Source of the DNA: Paenibacillus dendritiformis | GTDB lineage: Bacteria; Bacillota; Bacilli; Paenibacillales; Paenibacillaceae | Direction: 5' to 3' | Length of the DNA stretch: 56,897 nt | Assembly: GCF_015845845.1 (NCBI RefSeq) | Contig: NZ_LDIG01000168.1 | Location: 1 to 56,897 of the forward strand | Shown: piece by piece, positions 35,294 to 44,346 of the stretch | Position numbering within the stretch: the first letter of the stretch is position 1 | Layout of the letters: each line of letters begins with the position of its first letter | Position numbers and translations under genes: made by a program | Notes under the pieces: generated by a model | What the model saw: only the letters and a program-made list of their open reading frames with translations | The model's database searches: none | What the model was told of the DNA's origin: nothing

Positions 35294-37240
35294 ATGGACA
35301 ATCAGCAGTTAACCGCCCTGCTGCGGCAAATGACGTTGGAAGAGAAAGTCGCGCAATTGCTGCAGCTTACGGCTCATTTTCATGAAGGCGCAGCGAGTGA
35401 AGGACAAGTTACCGGTCCAATGGAAGAGATGGGAATCACGGAATCGATGGTCACCGCCAGCGGATCCGTGCTCGGACTGTCGGGCGCGCAAGCGGTCATT
35501 GACGTGCAGAGATCCTATTTAAGCAAAAGCCGGCTCGGCATTCCGCTGCTGTTCATGGCGGATGTCGTGCACGGGTTCAAGACGATATTTCCGATTCCGC
35601 TCGCGATCGGCTGCTCCTGGGACGTGGACCTGGCGGAGAAGAGCGCGGCGGTGGCCGCCAAAGAATCGGCGGCGGCGGGCATCCATGTCACCTTCGCGCC
35701 GATGGTGGATCTCGTGCGCGATCCGCGTTGGGGAAGAGTGATGGAGACGACCGGGGAAGATCCGTATCTGAACAGCCTCTTCGCGCGCGCATTCGTTCGC
35801 GGCTACCAGGGCGGCAATCTGAAGGAGGACACCGGCCGCCTCGCGGCCTGCGTCAAGCATTTCGCCGCTTACGGCGCGCCGGAGGGCGGACGCGACTACA
35901 ATACAGTCGACATGTCGGAGCGCCAGCTGCGCGAATCATATTTGCCGGCCTACCAAGCGGCACTGGACGAGGGCTGCGAAATGGTGATGACCTCCTTCAA
36001 CACCGTCGACGGCATTCCGGCCACCGGAAATGAGAAGCTGATGCGCGGCATCCTGCGCGAGGAATGGGGCTTCGACGGCGTCGTCATCTCCGACTGGGCG
36101 TCGATTCGGGAAATGATCGCCCACGGCGCGGCCGAGGATGATCGCGAAGCGGCGTACCGGGCCATTCGCGCGGGCGTCGATATCGAGATGATGACCCCGT
36201 GCTATGTCCGGCATCTGCCGGAGCTCGTGCGGAGCGGTCTGGTCGACGAAGGGCTCATTGACGAAGCCGTGCTCCGGATTTTGCGGTTGAAGGAGAAGCT
36301 GGGGCTGTTCGACAATCCGCTGCGCGGGGCGGATCCGGAGCGGGAACGCGAGGTGCTCTTCTGCGAAGAGCATCGACAGGTGTCCTACGAGCTGGCGGCC
36401 AAATCATGCGTGCTGCTCAAAAACGACGGCGTGCTTCCGCTGCGGCCGGGGGCCAAGGCGGCGCTTATCGGGCCGTTCGCCAACAGCGAAGATATTCTGG
36501 GCTGGTGGTCCTGCGTCGGCGTGAAGGAAGACGCCGTCAAGCTGGGCGACGCCCTGGCCGAGCGGATGCAGGACGGGCTGCTGGAGATCGTGCCCGGCTG
36601 CGGCATCGGCCGCATGACGCCGGAGCAATGCGAGGCGGCGCTGGCCGCGGCCCGGGGCGCCGATATCGTCGTGCTGGCTCTCGGCGAGGAATCCGCCATG
36701 AGCGGAGAAGGCGGCTCCCGGACGGACATTCGTCTGCCGGAAGCGCAGCTTGAGCTGGTGAAGCGGGTGAATACCGGACGGCCTATCGATCCGGCCAAGA
36801 CGGAAGAACGCTATGTGTCGAAGTATATCGACTGCCCGAATGAGCCGCTGCTTCCGTTCGGCTTCGGCTTGTCCTATACGACGTTCGAATACGGCGAGGT
36901 AACGCTCTCCGGCAGCGAGATGACGCCGGAGCAGCCGCTCCGCGTGAGCGTCCGGGTGACGAACACGGGCACAAGAGACGGGGTGGAGACGGTGCAGCTC
37001 TATATCCGCGATGTCGCCGGCGACGTCGTTCGTCCGGTTCGCGAGCTGAAGGGCTATGCGAAGGTGGAGCTGGCGCCGGGCGAGAGCGAGACCGTGACCT
37101 TTACCGTGACCGAGGAGCAGCTGCGGTACCATCATTCCGATCTCCGCTGCGCCAGCGATCCGGGGACGTTCCGCGTCTATGTCGGGCCGAACAGCCGGGA
37201 CACGGCGGAGCAGACGTTCAAGCTGGTCCGGTCCAACTGA
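35294..37240 (+). CDS. Glycoside hydrolase family 3 beta-glucosidase with internal deletion
   Basis: A 648-residue cytoplasmic enzyme of the BglX type (no signal peptide); relatives are about 715-750 residues. The N-terminal barrel is complete, with substrate-binding KHFAAYGAPEGGRDYN and the nucleophile D267 in GVVISDWAS. The acid/base region GEESAMSGEGGSRTDI (candidate E472) is also present. Just after LELVKRV (V492) the sequence jumps to NTGRPIDPAKTEERY. In relatives about 70-80 residues lie between, forming the end of the alpha/beta sandwich and including the NGRPL and GDYNPSGKLP blocks. The fibronectin-III-like C-terminal domain follows normally. The frame is kept, but activity is doubtful. 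The natural role would be hydrolysis of sophorose-type disaccharides. Confidence 0.85.
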   Translation: MDNQQLTALLRQMTLEEKVAQLLQLTAHFHEGAASEGQVTGPMEEMGITESMVTASGSVLGLSGAQAVIDVQRSYLSKSRLGIPLLFMADVVHGFKTIFPIPLAIGCSWDVDLAEKSAAVAAKESAAAGIHVTFAPMVDLVRDPRWGRVMETTGEDPYLNSLFARAFVRGYQGGNLKEDTGRLAACVKHFAAYGAPEGGRDYNTVDMSERQLRESYLPAYQAALDEGCEMVMTSFNTVDGIPATGNEKLMRGILREEWGFDGVVISDWASIREMIAHGAAEDDREAAYRAIRAGVDIEMMTPCYVRHLPELVRSGLVDEGLIDEAVLRILRLKEKLGLFDNPLRGADPEREREVLFCEEHRQVSYELAAKSCVLLKNDGVLPLRPGAKAALIGPFANSEDILGWWSCVGVKEDAVKLGDALAERMQDGLLEIVPGCGIGRMTPEQCEAALAAARGADIVVLALGEESAMSGEGGSRTDIRLPEAQLELVKRVNTGRPIDPAKTEERYVSKYIDCPNEPLLPFGFGLSYTTFEYGEVTLSGSEMTPEQPLRVSVRVTNTGTRDGVETVQLYIRDVAGDVVRPVRELKGYAKVELAPGESETVTFTVTEEQLRYHHSDLRCASDPGTFRVYVGPNSRDTAEQTFKLVRSN

Positions 37241-37351
37241 CGGAGCCTGCCGTCCGCTTTCCATATTTAATGGAGAATTAGATATTTTCGCAATATTCGC
37301 AATAGATGAAACGCAATTGACGATGCAAGAGCTGGGAGGAATGACACACAC

Positions 37352-40300
37352 ATGACAACGATAGCGGCATCCAAGACGTCCAAACTTGAGGTTCTAGCCG
37401 GCGATCTGCGCTTTACCTTTTGGGAGAGCGGGGATCTGTACCAGGCCGTAAGCGGCCGGACAATGATCAATCAACTGATGGCAAGCCCGCTTGACGGGTC
37501 CTTGAACAACCTGTATCTCCGGATTCATGGGGAATCCGGCATCCGGTCCTGCCCGCTGCTCGGCGTTCATTCCGGGAGCTCGGTTCGCGCCGGCGAAGGC
37601 CGTCTCGTCTGGGAGGGCGCGGCCGAAGGCGTCGCGTATCGGGTGACGTTCGCGCCGACGAAGCAGGGCGTCTGGTTCTGGGACGTCGAGGCGCGCGGTG
37701 ACGGCGTAGTGATCGACGTCATCTACGGCCAGGATATCGGCGTCGCCGATCCCGGCGCCGTGCGCAACAATGAAGCGTATCTGTCGCAATATATCGACCA
37801 CGTCGTATTCGAGGACGAGGCGAAGGGGTATGTCGTCTGCTCGCGCCAGAACCAGCCGCAGGGCGGGGCGTTCCCGTACGTTCAGCAGGGCGCGCTGACC
37901 GGCGCGGCCGGATTTTCGACGGACGGGTTCCAATTTTTCGGCCGCTCCTATAAGGAGACCAATGTCCCGGCAGCCCTAAGCCAAGCCAAGCTGGCCAATG
38001 CTATCTATCAGTACGAATTCGCTTATACGGCGCTTCAATCGCAGCCGGTGCGGCTCAGCGGGGAAGCCCGCTTCGTATTCTATGGCCTCTTCAAGCCGGA
38101 TCATGCGGCCGCCGTGACGGAGCTGGAATATGGCGATGAGGTACAAGCGGCCTGGGAGGTCTATCTTGCCGCCGCAGACGCGGCGTCGCCGCTGCGCGAG
38201 CTGCCTCCGGTCCGCCTGAAGCCGGCGATTGGCGAGCCGCTTCGCACCCTCTCCTTGAAGGAGGAGGAAGTGAAGGCGCGGTTCCCCCGAACTCGCCAGG
38301 AGGAGCGCGACGGGCAAGGGCGGCTGCTGGCCTTCTTCACGGACACGTATGAGCATATCGTGCTAAAGGAGAAGGAACTGCTTGTCGAGCGCCCGCACGG
38401 GCATATTTTGATGAGCGGCCGCAGCGTGAAGCTGGGCGCCGAAGTCCTGACGACCACTTCCTATATGTACGGGCTGTTCAATTCCCATGTGGTGGTCGGG
38501 AACACGAATTTCAACAAAATGATGAGCAACGCCCGCAATCCCCTCAACGTGCCGAAGACGGCCGGGCAGCGCATTTACGTGGAACGGGAAGGCACATACC
38601 GGCTGCTGACGATGCCATCGCTGTTCGAACTCGGATTCAACTATGCACGGTGGTATTACAAGACGGAAGACGACATGTTTATCATTACGAACTTCACGGC
38701 GGCGGATTCGCCGGAGGTGCGCCTGCATGTGCGCGCGGAGAGCGGCAAGCCGTACCGTTATCTCGTGACCAATCAGGTCACGATGCATGTCAATGAGTAT
38801 GAACTGCCGGTGCAGATGGCCAATGACCAGGGCAAGCTGATTTTCTCCGCGGATCCCGCTTCGCTTAGCGCGGGCGTCTACCCGAAGCTGCAGTACCGCA
38901 TGTGGGTGGATGGCGCGGATGTCGCTGTCGGCGACGAGACGGCGCTGGCCGACGGCATCCGTCCCGGCGACGCTTCCCTCGTGACGCTGGAGCTGGGCGC
39001 GAGCCCGGAATGGACGCTGACGATTCAAGGGCGGCTGGACGGAGAGGAGCCTGCCCGGGCTTCGCGCGGCATGGAGGAAGAGATTGCGGACTACCGCGAA
39101 TTTTTCAGAGAGACGATGAACGGATTCCGGCTGTCGCGCGGCGGCGAGAGCGCGGAGGAGCTTTTCAAGGTGAACGCCCTCGCTTGGTGGTACACGCATA
39201 ACATGCTTGTCCACTATGCGGTTCCGCATGGGCTGGAGCAGTATGGCGGCGCGGCCTGGGGAACCCGGGACGTGTGTCAGGGACCGGTCGAATATTTCAT
39301 GGCGACGCAGAAATACGAGCAGGTGCGGGATATTTTGAAGATGGTCTATTCCCATCAATATGAAGACGACGGCAACTGGCCGCAATGGTTCATGTTCGAC
39401 AACTATTTCGCCATCCAGCAGGAGGAGAGCCACGGCGACATTATTGTCTGGCCGCTGAAAGTTTTGGGAGATTATTTGACGGCTACCCGGGATTACAGTA
39501 TTTTGGAGGAAAAGGTTCCCTATACCATCAAGCGCCGGTTCGATTTCACCGAGCGGACGGCGACGATACTGGAGCATGCGGCCAAGGAAATCGATTATAT
39601 CCGCACTCATTTCTTGCATGATACGTACCTGTCCTCGTACGGAGACGGGGACTGGGACGACACGCTCCAGCCGGCGAATGCGCAGCTGAAGAAGTATATG
39701 GTCAGCAGCTGGACCGTCGCGCTGACGTACCAGGCGCTGAACCAGCTCTCTCGCGCGCTGCTTCCGGCGGATCAAGCGCTTGCGGCCGAGCTGCGGGAGA
39801 TGGCGTCCGGCATCGAGCGGGACTACAACCGGTATATGCTGGACACGAAGGTGATTCCGGGCTTCCTCTATATGGAGGATCCGGAGCATGTGAAGCGGAT
39901 GCTGCATCCGACGGATACGGACACCGGCATCCAATTCCGGCTGCTGCCGATGACGCGCAGCATTATCGCGGAATTGGTCGAGCCGGAGCAGGCCGAGGCC
40001 AATTACCGCCTCATTAAGGACAAGCTGTTCTTCCCGGACGGCGTCCGTCTGATGAACCGTCCGGCCCAATACGCGGGCGGCGTGAGCACGCATTTCAAGC
40101 GGGCGGAACAGGCGGCCAACTTCGGACGCGAGGTCGGGCTGCAATATGTGCATGCACATATCCGCTATGTGGAAGCGATGGCGAAGCTGGGACATGCGGA
40201 CGATGTATGGAACGGATTGGAGATGATTAATCCGGTCGGCATTCATGAGGTCGTGCCGAACGCGGAGCTCCGCCAGAGCAATGCCTACTTCAGCAGCTCC

Positions 40301-40714
40301 GACGGCAAATTCAATACGAGATACGAGGCGCAGGCCCGTATCGACGCGCTGCGCGGAGGGGAGATTCCGGTGAAGGGAGGCTGGAGAATCTACTCCAGCG
40401 GACCGGGAATCTATATGAACCAGCTCATCTCCAACGCGCTTGGCATCCGGCAGGACAACGGCGATCTCGTGATCGATCCGGTGCTTCCGGCCGGGTTGGA
40501 CGGGATGCGGTTCGACTTCCGCTTCGCCGGGGCGAAGGTGACCTTTATTTATCGCATTGCGGATGGAGCGGTCAGCCGTGTCGTGATGAACGGGAAGCCG
40601 CTGAATGCCGATCGGGTATCCAATCCGTATCGCCAGGGCGGCCTGCGCGTGGCGAAGGATGTCTTTGAGGCCGAGATGAAGCCGGATCGGAACGTAGTCG
40701 AGATCTTTATGTAG
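37352..40714 (+). CDS. GH94 phosphorylase, probable 1,2-beta-oligoglucan phosphorylase
   Basis: A 1120-residue cytoplasmic enzyme, close to the roughly 1080-1120 residues of 1,2-beta-oligoglucan phosphorylases such as Listeria Lin1839. The catalytic barrel includes QYGGAAWGTRDVCQGP, NWPQWFMFDNYFAIQQ, ESHGDIIVWPLKVLG, and GDWDD at 766-770 matching the DWND acid motif of GH94. STHFKRAEQAANFGREVGLQ is a late substrate block. The reaction is phosphorolysis of beta-1,2-linked glucose chains, giving alpha-glucose 1-phosphate. Neighbours (ABC importer, GH3, LacI) support this over cellobiose or chitobiose phosphorylase, which are shorter. There is no signal peptide, consistent with action after import. 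Confidence 0.85.
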   Translation: MTTIAASKTSKLEVLAGDLRFTFWESGDLYQAVSGRTMINQLMASPLDGSLNNLYLRIHGESGIRSCPLLGVHSGSSVRAGEGRLVWEGAAEGVAYRVTFAPTKQGVWFWDVEARGDGVVIDVIYGQDIGVADPGAVRNNEAYLSQYIDHVVFEDEAKGYVVCSRQNQPQGGAFPYVQQGALTGAAGFSTDGFQFFGRSYKETNVPAALSQAKLANAIYQYEFAYTALQSQPVRLSGEARFVFYGLFKPDHAAAVTELEYGDEVQAAWEVYLAAADAASPLRELPPVRLKPAIGEPLRTLSLKEEEVKARFPRTRQEERDGQGRLLAFFTDTYEHIVLKEKELLVERPHGHILMSGRSVKLGAEVLTTTSYMYGLFNSHVVVGNTNFNKMMSNARNPLNVPKTAGQRIYVEREGTYRLLTMPSLFELGFNYARWYYKTEDDMFIITNFTAADSPEVRLHVRAESGKPYRYLVTNQVTMHVNEYELPVQMANDQGKLIFSADPASLSAGVYPKLQYRMWVDGADVAVGDETALADGIRPGDASLVTLELGASPEWTLTIQGRLDGEEPARASRGMEEEIADYREFFRETMNGFRLSRGGESAEELFKVNALAWWYTHNMLVHYAVPHGLEQYGGAAWGTRDVCQGPVEYFMATQKYEQVRDILKMVYSHQYEDDGNWPQWFMFDNYFAIQQEESHGDIIVWPLKVLGDYLTATRDYSILEEKVPYTIKRRFDFTERTATILEHAAKEIDYIRTHFLHDTYLSSYGDGDWDDTLQPANAQLKKYMVSSWTVALTYQALNQLSRALLPADQALAAELREMASGIERDYNRYMLDTKVIPGFLYMEDPEHVKRMLHPTDTDTGIQFRLLPMTRSIIAELVEPEQAEANYRLIKDKLFFPDGVRLMNRPAQYAGGVSTHFKRAEQAANFGREVGLQYVHAHIRYVEAMAKLGHADDVWNGLEMINPVGIHEVVPNAELRQSNAYFSSSDGKFNTRYEAQARIDALRGGEIPVKGGWRIYSSGPGIYMNQLISNALGIRQDNGDLVIDPVLPAGLDGMRFDFRFAGAKVTFIYRIADGAVSRVVMNGKPLNADRVSNPYRQGGLRVAKDVFEAEMKPDRNVVEIFM

Positions 40715-40806
40715 TGGCGGCGCTGCCGATGCTACAATAGGTTTAACATTACCGTTCATTATTGATGCATTGAAGGACTGGTGAACCAACGGAGGAGCGA
40801 GGACAA

Positions 40807-41772
40807 GTGGTTAGTATCAAGGATATCGCTAAAAAAGCCGGAGTTTCGATTTCAACGGTATCTTATGCTCTTAACGGCAGCAGTAAAGTGACGGACGAGA
40901 CAAGCGCTAAAATTTTGGCGATTGCCAGAGAACTGAACTATGTGCCCAATGCTGCCGCAAGAACATTGAAGAAGAGGGAGTCCAGGATTGTAGGCGTGTT
41001 CTTAACGGACTTCAAGGGGGATGTATACGGAGAGCTTCTCGACGGAATGAAGGAAGTCTGCAACGCGCAGGGCTATGATCTGATCGTGTGCAGCGGCAAG
41101 CAGTCCCATCGCATGCTCCCCGAGCGGATGATCGACGGCGCCATTATTTTGGACCAGACATTCTCAAGCGAAGAACTGATTCAATACGCGGACCGCAATC
41201 ACCGCATCGTCGTGCTGGACCGGGAGCTGGATCATCCGAATATCAATCAGGTGCTGCTGGACAACAAGGCGGGAGCGACGCTGGCGACGGAATATTTGGT
41301 TGAGCGGGGTCATAAGAAAATTTATGTCGTGACAGGCCCCGAGGGCTCGTACGATTCCAATCAGCGGATGAAGGCCGTGAAGCTGGTCGCGAACCGGGCC
41401 GAGGATGTGGAATGGATCGAGATTCCGGGCAATTTCAAGAAAAGCGGCGGGGAGCGTGCCGCAGAGCAAATTATCCAGGAATATACGGGGCCGGCCGCCG
41501 TCTTCTGCCTCAATGACGACATGGCGATCGGACTGTGCGACCGGCTGGCCGATACCGAGTACCGGATCGGCGAGCATATCCATGTCATCGGCTTCGACAA
41601 TATCGAGCTGACGCGTTACATGCAGCCGCGTCTCGCCACGATCGATTATTCCAAGCATAAATGGGGCGCGCTGGCCGCGGAGCAGCTCATCAAAATTATT
41701 TCCGGGGAAAAGGTCGAGCATGAACGGATTTACGTGACGCTTGTGGAAGGGGAGTCCGTCGGCAGGGGATGA
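40807..41772 (+). CDS. LacI-family regulator of the sugar operon
   Basis: A 321-residue repressor starting at GTG 40807 after CGGAGGAGCGAGGAC. The helix-turn-helix is VSIKDIAKKAGVSISTVSYA, with hinge NAAARTLKKRESRIVGV. The effector domain contains DNKAGATLATEYLVERGHKK and VFCLNDDMAIGLCDRL. It lies 92 bp after the phosphorylase gene, the last gene of the sugar operon, and most likely binds the CG-centred operators before 31.4 kb. A possible -10 box TACAAT (40733-40738) suggests it may also have its own promoter. Confidence 0.9.
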   Translation: MVSIKDIAKKAGVSISTVSYALNGSSKVTDETSAKILAIARELNYVPNAAARTLKKRESRIVGVFLTDFKGDVYGELLDGMKEVCNAQGYDLIVCSGKQSHRMLPERMIDGAIILDQTFSSEELIQYADRNHRIVVLDRELDHPNINQVLLDNKAGATLATEYLVERGHKKIYVVTGPEGSYDSNQRMKAVKLVANRAEDVEWIEIPGNFKKSGGERAAEQIIQEYTGPAAVFCLNDDMAIGLCDRLADTEYRIGEHIHVIGFDNIELTRYMQPRLATIDYSKHKWGALAAEQLIKIISGEKVEHERIYVTLVEGESVGRG

Positions 41773-41886
41773 TGGGGTTCTGTGAGTGTGAGGCAGGCAA
41801 AGATACGATGAAAAGGATTGTTACGAAAAAGATGTTTTCTGATTCAAATTGGTAGATTTGAACCCGAATCAAGTAGGGAGAAACGA

Positions 41887-41936
41887 GGAAGCACCTGATG
41901 ATAAGCTCTTGGCTTATCATCAGGTGCTTCCTTTTT
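41887..41936 (+). terminator. Very strong terminator of the sugar operon
   Basis: A perfect 19-bp stem, 41887-41905 with 41913-41931 (arms beginning GGAAGCACC and ending GGTGCTTCC), loop CTCTTGG, then five T. Confidence 0.95.
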
Positions 41937-41965
41937 ATGTTATACTAAAGGGAGGAACCGCGAAA

Positions 41966-42496
41966 ATGAATCGTGAGAAAATTGAAGCGCTCATTGACGA
42001 ACTGACCCCATGTTTAATTCACAGGGAAACTGGCGAGGAATATAAGACGAACATTGAACCGTTGAAGTATTCCGACCTCAAGCAATTGACGGAGAAGCAA
42101 GGTTGGGTTAATTTCGATTGGAAGAAGGAATACTGTGCACCGAACCGCCTTGTTTACAAGCTGATGGTTGTTGGTTCCGATGAAATTCAGGGACTTGTCA
42201 GCTTAGAGGTTGCACAGGGTTATATCGACGTTTTCCTTGTCGAAAGTGCTCCATGGAATATTGGGTCTGCTTCCCAGGTTTTTATTGGGGTAGGGGCTCA
42301 TTTATTCGCTTTTGCTTGTAAGGTCAGTTTTGAACGTGGATTTGAGGGAGTAATCGCGTTTACCTCAAAGACTAAACTGTTTAAACACTATCAAGAGAAG
42401 TTGGGAGCAGCAAGGATTGATGGGCATTTGATGACCATAGAGACTAGCGCGGCCAAAAAATTGGTAAACCAATACTTCGGGGAGGGTGATTCATAA
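41966..42496 (+). CDS. Hypothetical protein, GNAT acetyltransferase-like
   Basis: A 176-residue protein. The start at 41966 follows GGGAGGAACCGCGAAA; an open frame further upstream runs through a terminator hairpin and is not used. The C-terminal half (LVSLEVAQGYIDVFLVESAP, GVGAHLFAFACKVSFERGFE, LFKHYQEKLGAARIDGHLMT) has the strand-helix pattern and late beta-alpha unit of GNAT N-acetyltransferases, though the acetyl-CoA pyrophosphate loop is not canonical. It overlaps the next small gene by one base. Codons are AT-richer than those of the sugar operon, suggesting later acquisition. The function is unknown. Confidence 0.6.
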   Translation: MNREKIEALIDELTPCLIHRETGEEYKTNIEPLKYSDLKQLTEKQGWVNFDWKKEYCAPNRLVYKLMVVGSDEIQGLVSLEVAQGYIDVFLVESAPWNIGSASQVFIGVGAHLFAFACKVSFERGFEGVIAFTSKTKLFKHYQEKLGAARIDGHLMTIETSAAKKLVNQYFGEGDS

Positions 42497-42669
42497 TGAC
42501 CAGTGATAGCAAAGAAATGGTGGATGTTTTTGAAAAACTGTCTGAGGCGGGAAATGGAGTTCTCGCAATCCCCCCGCAAAACAAAGAGGAGCGTAAAGAG
42601 CGCGATCGACTCATGCAAGAGTATCTTCGTAGACGGATTTCGGACAAAATCATAGCCCAGCGGAAGTAA
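42496..42669 (+). CDS. Small hypothetical protein (57 aa)
   Basis: ATG 42496 shares its A with the upstream stop codon (TAATG) and follows GGGGAGGGTG, a convincing coupled start. The 57-residue product is hydrophilic, acidic at the N-terminus and basic and helical at the C-terminus (ERDRLMQEYLRRRISDKIIA). It has no signal or membrane segment and is not recognised. A terminator follows, so with the GNAT-like gene it forms a two-gene unit. Confidence 0.6.
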   Translation: MTSDSKEMVDVFEKLSEAGNGVLAIPPQNKEERKERDRLMQEYLRRRISDKIIAQRK

Positions 42670-42718
42670 TCACTTTGGATCAGATAAAAAATATTGCCCC
42701 TGCATGGTACATGGGAGG

Positions 42719-42743
42719 TCCGGCATTCGTGCCGGATCTTTTT
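42719..42743 (+). terminator. UUCG-loop terminator
   Basis: TCCGGCA (42719-42725), TTCG tetraloop, TGCCGGA (42730-42736), then TCTTTTT. Confidence 0.9.
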
Positions 42744-42855
42744 AATATGGGTATAAGGATATGCTGCATTCCTCTATATTCTTCATTTTGGTATCATTGT
42801 AAATGACTGCTGCAACTGTCCGGTGAAAAGTTTGAATCAGGGGGGAGGCAGGATC

Positions 42856-43128
42856 TTGCCTGCTGCGCGAAATAGATATGTCATTGTCAAATATCTGATT
42901 ATTGTCGGGGTTATTCTCTTAGGAGGGGCAGCGATTTTTAGCAAAGAGAACAAATCGATGTATATGGGCATGATGCTGAACTGCATCTCTCTCGGCGTTA
43001 TCAATGAGGGAATTATTCTGCGGCTCAAGAAAGAAAACAAAGCAAGGGAAATCTCATGTTACATTGCTGGCACATTTGCATTTGTTGTTGCATGGCTTAT
43101 TTTGCTCGACCTCTTACACGGGTTTTGA
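42856..43128 (+). CDS. Small membrane protein, unknown function
   Basis: A 90-residue protein read from TTG 42856, chosen because GGGGGGAGG lies seven bases upstream; a GTG at 42823 is in frame but lacks a site. Three hydrophobic segments are seen: VKYLIIVGVILLGGAAIF, MYMGMMLNCISLGVINEGII and CYIAGTFAFVVAWLILLDLL. It is not recognised. It is a single-gene unit ending at its own terminator. Confidence 0.55.
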   Translation: MPAARNRYVIVKYLIIVGVILLGGAAIFSKENKSMYMGMMLNCISLGVINEGIILRLKKENKAREISCYIAGTFAFVVAWLILLDLLHGF

Positions 43129-43141
43129 TTATGCCCCGGAG

Positions 43142-43175
43142 GCAGGTTGCGATTTCGTTCGCGGCCTGCTTTTTT
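43142..43175 (+). terminator. Terminator after the small membrane protein gene
   Basis: GCAGGTTGCG (43142-43151) pairs with CGCGGCCTGC (43160-43169), with two G-T pairs, followed by six T. Confidence 0.85.
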
Positions 43176-43324
43176 CTTTTCCCCTTCCCCAGATCCGAAA
43201 AACCAGCCCCTCAATACGAAATATGAGCCCTTATGGACGATAGGAATCCGATTTACAATAGCAATTGAGGGTTGAAAGTGCTTACAACAAACAGGCCTGA
43301 GGCCAAAGAGAGGAGGTCGACATC

Positions 43325-44311
43325 ATAGAAACGCGTGCTTTCGTTGAATCGCCCGCTTCGGGGACGGAAAGGCATCTCGCACCCGAGATTCCCCCCTCAC
43401 GTTGGCGCCAATGGCTGAAAAAGCTTGGGGCCCAGAGAACACTGCAGTTGATGGCGCTCCTGGGCGTGGCATGGATGATTGTGTTCAACTATATCCCGAT
43501 GTACGGCATTATCATTGCCTTCAAAAATTTTAACATCGTTCGGCCGATCGCCGAAGCGCCCTGGGTCGGACTGGATCATTTCCGGGAGTTCCTGGAGAAC
43601 GACGATCTGTGGAATGTCCTATCCAACACGCTCGGCATCAGCTTGCTCAAGCTGCTGATCGGCTTCCCGCTGCCGATTCTATTCGCCTTGTTCCTGAACG
43701 AGCTGCGCTCGTTCCGTTTCAAGCGGGCCGTGCAGACGATCTCTTATTTGCCCCATTTCCTGTCGTGGGTCATTTTGGGGGGCATCCTGGCGACCTGGCT
43801 GTCCGATGTCGGGGTGATCAACAACATTTTGCTCGGGTTGAAGCTAATCCGGGAGCCAGCGAACTTCCTGGCGGAGCCGGATTATTTCTGGTCGATTCTT
43901 ATCGCCTCCGACATTTGGAAGGAGCTCGGCTGGTCCGCGATTATTTATTTGGCGGCCATTTCCGGCGTCTCGCCGGAATTGTATGAGGCCGCGACCATCG
44001 ACGGCGCGGGGCGCTTTCAGAAGATGCGGTACGTCACTCTGCCGGGCATCAAAGCAACGATTGCGATCCTGCTTATTCTCGCCGTCAGCGGCGTGCTCAA
44101 TTCCAACTTCGAGCAGATTCTGGTGCTGCGCAACTCGCTGAACGAGAGCGCCAGCAATGTGATCGACATTTTCGTCTACCAGACCGGCATCGTGTCCGGG
44201 CGGTACTCCTATGCGACAGCGGTCAATCTGATGAAGTCGGTTGTTGCCTTCTTCCTGCTGCTGCTGGCGAATTATGCTTCGCGCAAAATCAATGACACTT
44301 CTTTATTCTAG
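43325..44311 (+). CDS. ABC transporter permease, LplB type (cassette 3), apparent non-standard start codon
   Basis: A 328-residue permease with the opening RTLQLMALLGVAWMIVFNYI, six membrane segments and the EAA loop YEAATIDGAGRFQKMRYVTLP. In-frame sequence upstream of the first ATG (43451) encodes a normal charged N-terminus (SRWRQWLKKLGAQ). It reaches back to a perfect AGGAGG (43311-43316) that is followed only by ATC (43322) and ATA (43325), with no ATG, GTG or TTG. No ribosome site precedes TTG 43448 or ATG 43451. Start at ATA 43325 (spacing eight) is the best guess, or the start codon has been lost by mutation. Confidence 0.75.
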   Translation: METRAFVESPASGTERHLAPEIPPSRWRQWLKKLGAQRTLQLMALLGVAWMIVFNYIPMYGIIIAFKNFNIVRPIAEAPWVGLDHFREFLENDDLWNVLSNTLGISLLKLLIGFPLPILFALFLNELRSFRFKRAVQTISYLPHFLSWVILGGILATWLSDVGVINNILLGLKLIREPANFLAEPDYFWSILIASDIWKELGWSAIIYLAAISGVSPELYEAATIDGAGRFQKMRYVTLPGIKATIAILLILAVSGVLNSNFEQILVLRNSLNESASNVIDIFVYQTGIVSGRYSYATAVNLMKSVVAFFLLLLANYASRKINDTSLF

Positions 44312-44346
44312 CGACACATTCCCGTGACAGAAGGCGGTGAAAATCC

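Noticed and set aside
41849..41965. N-terminal extension of the GNAT-like protein
   Set aside because: It would be translated through a perfect 19-bp terminator hairpin. The ATG at 41966 has a strong ribosome site.
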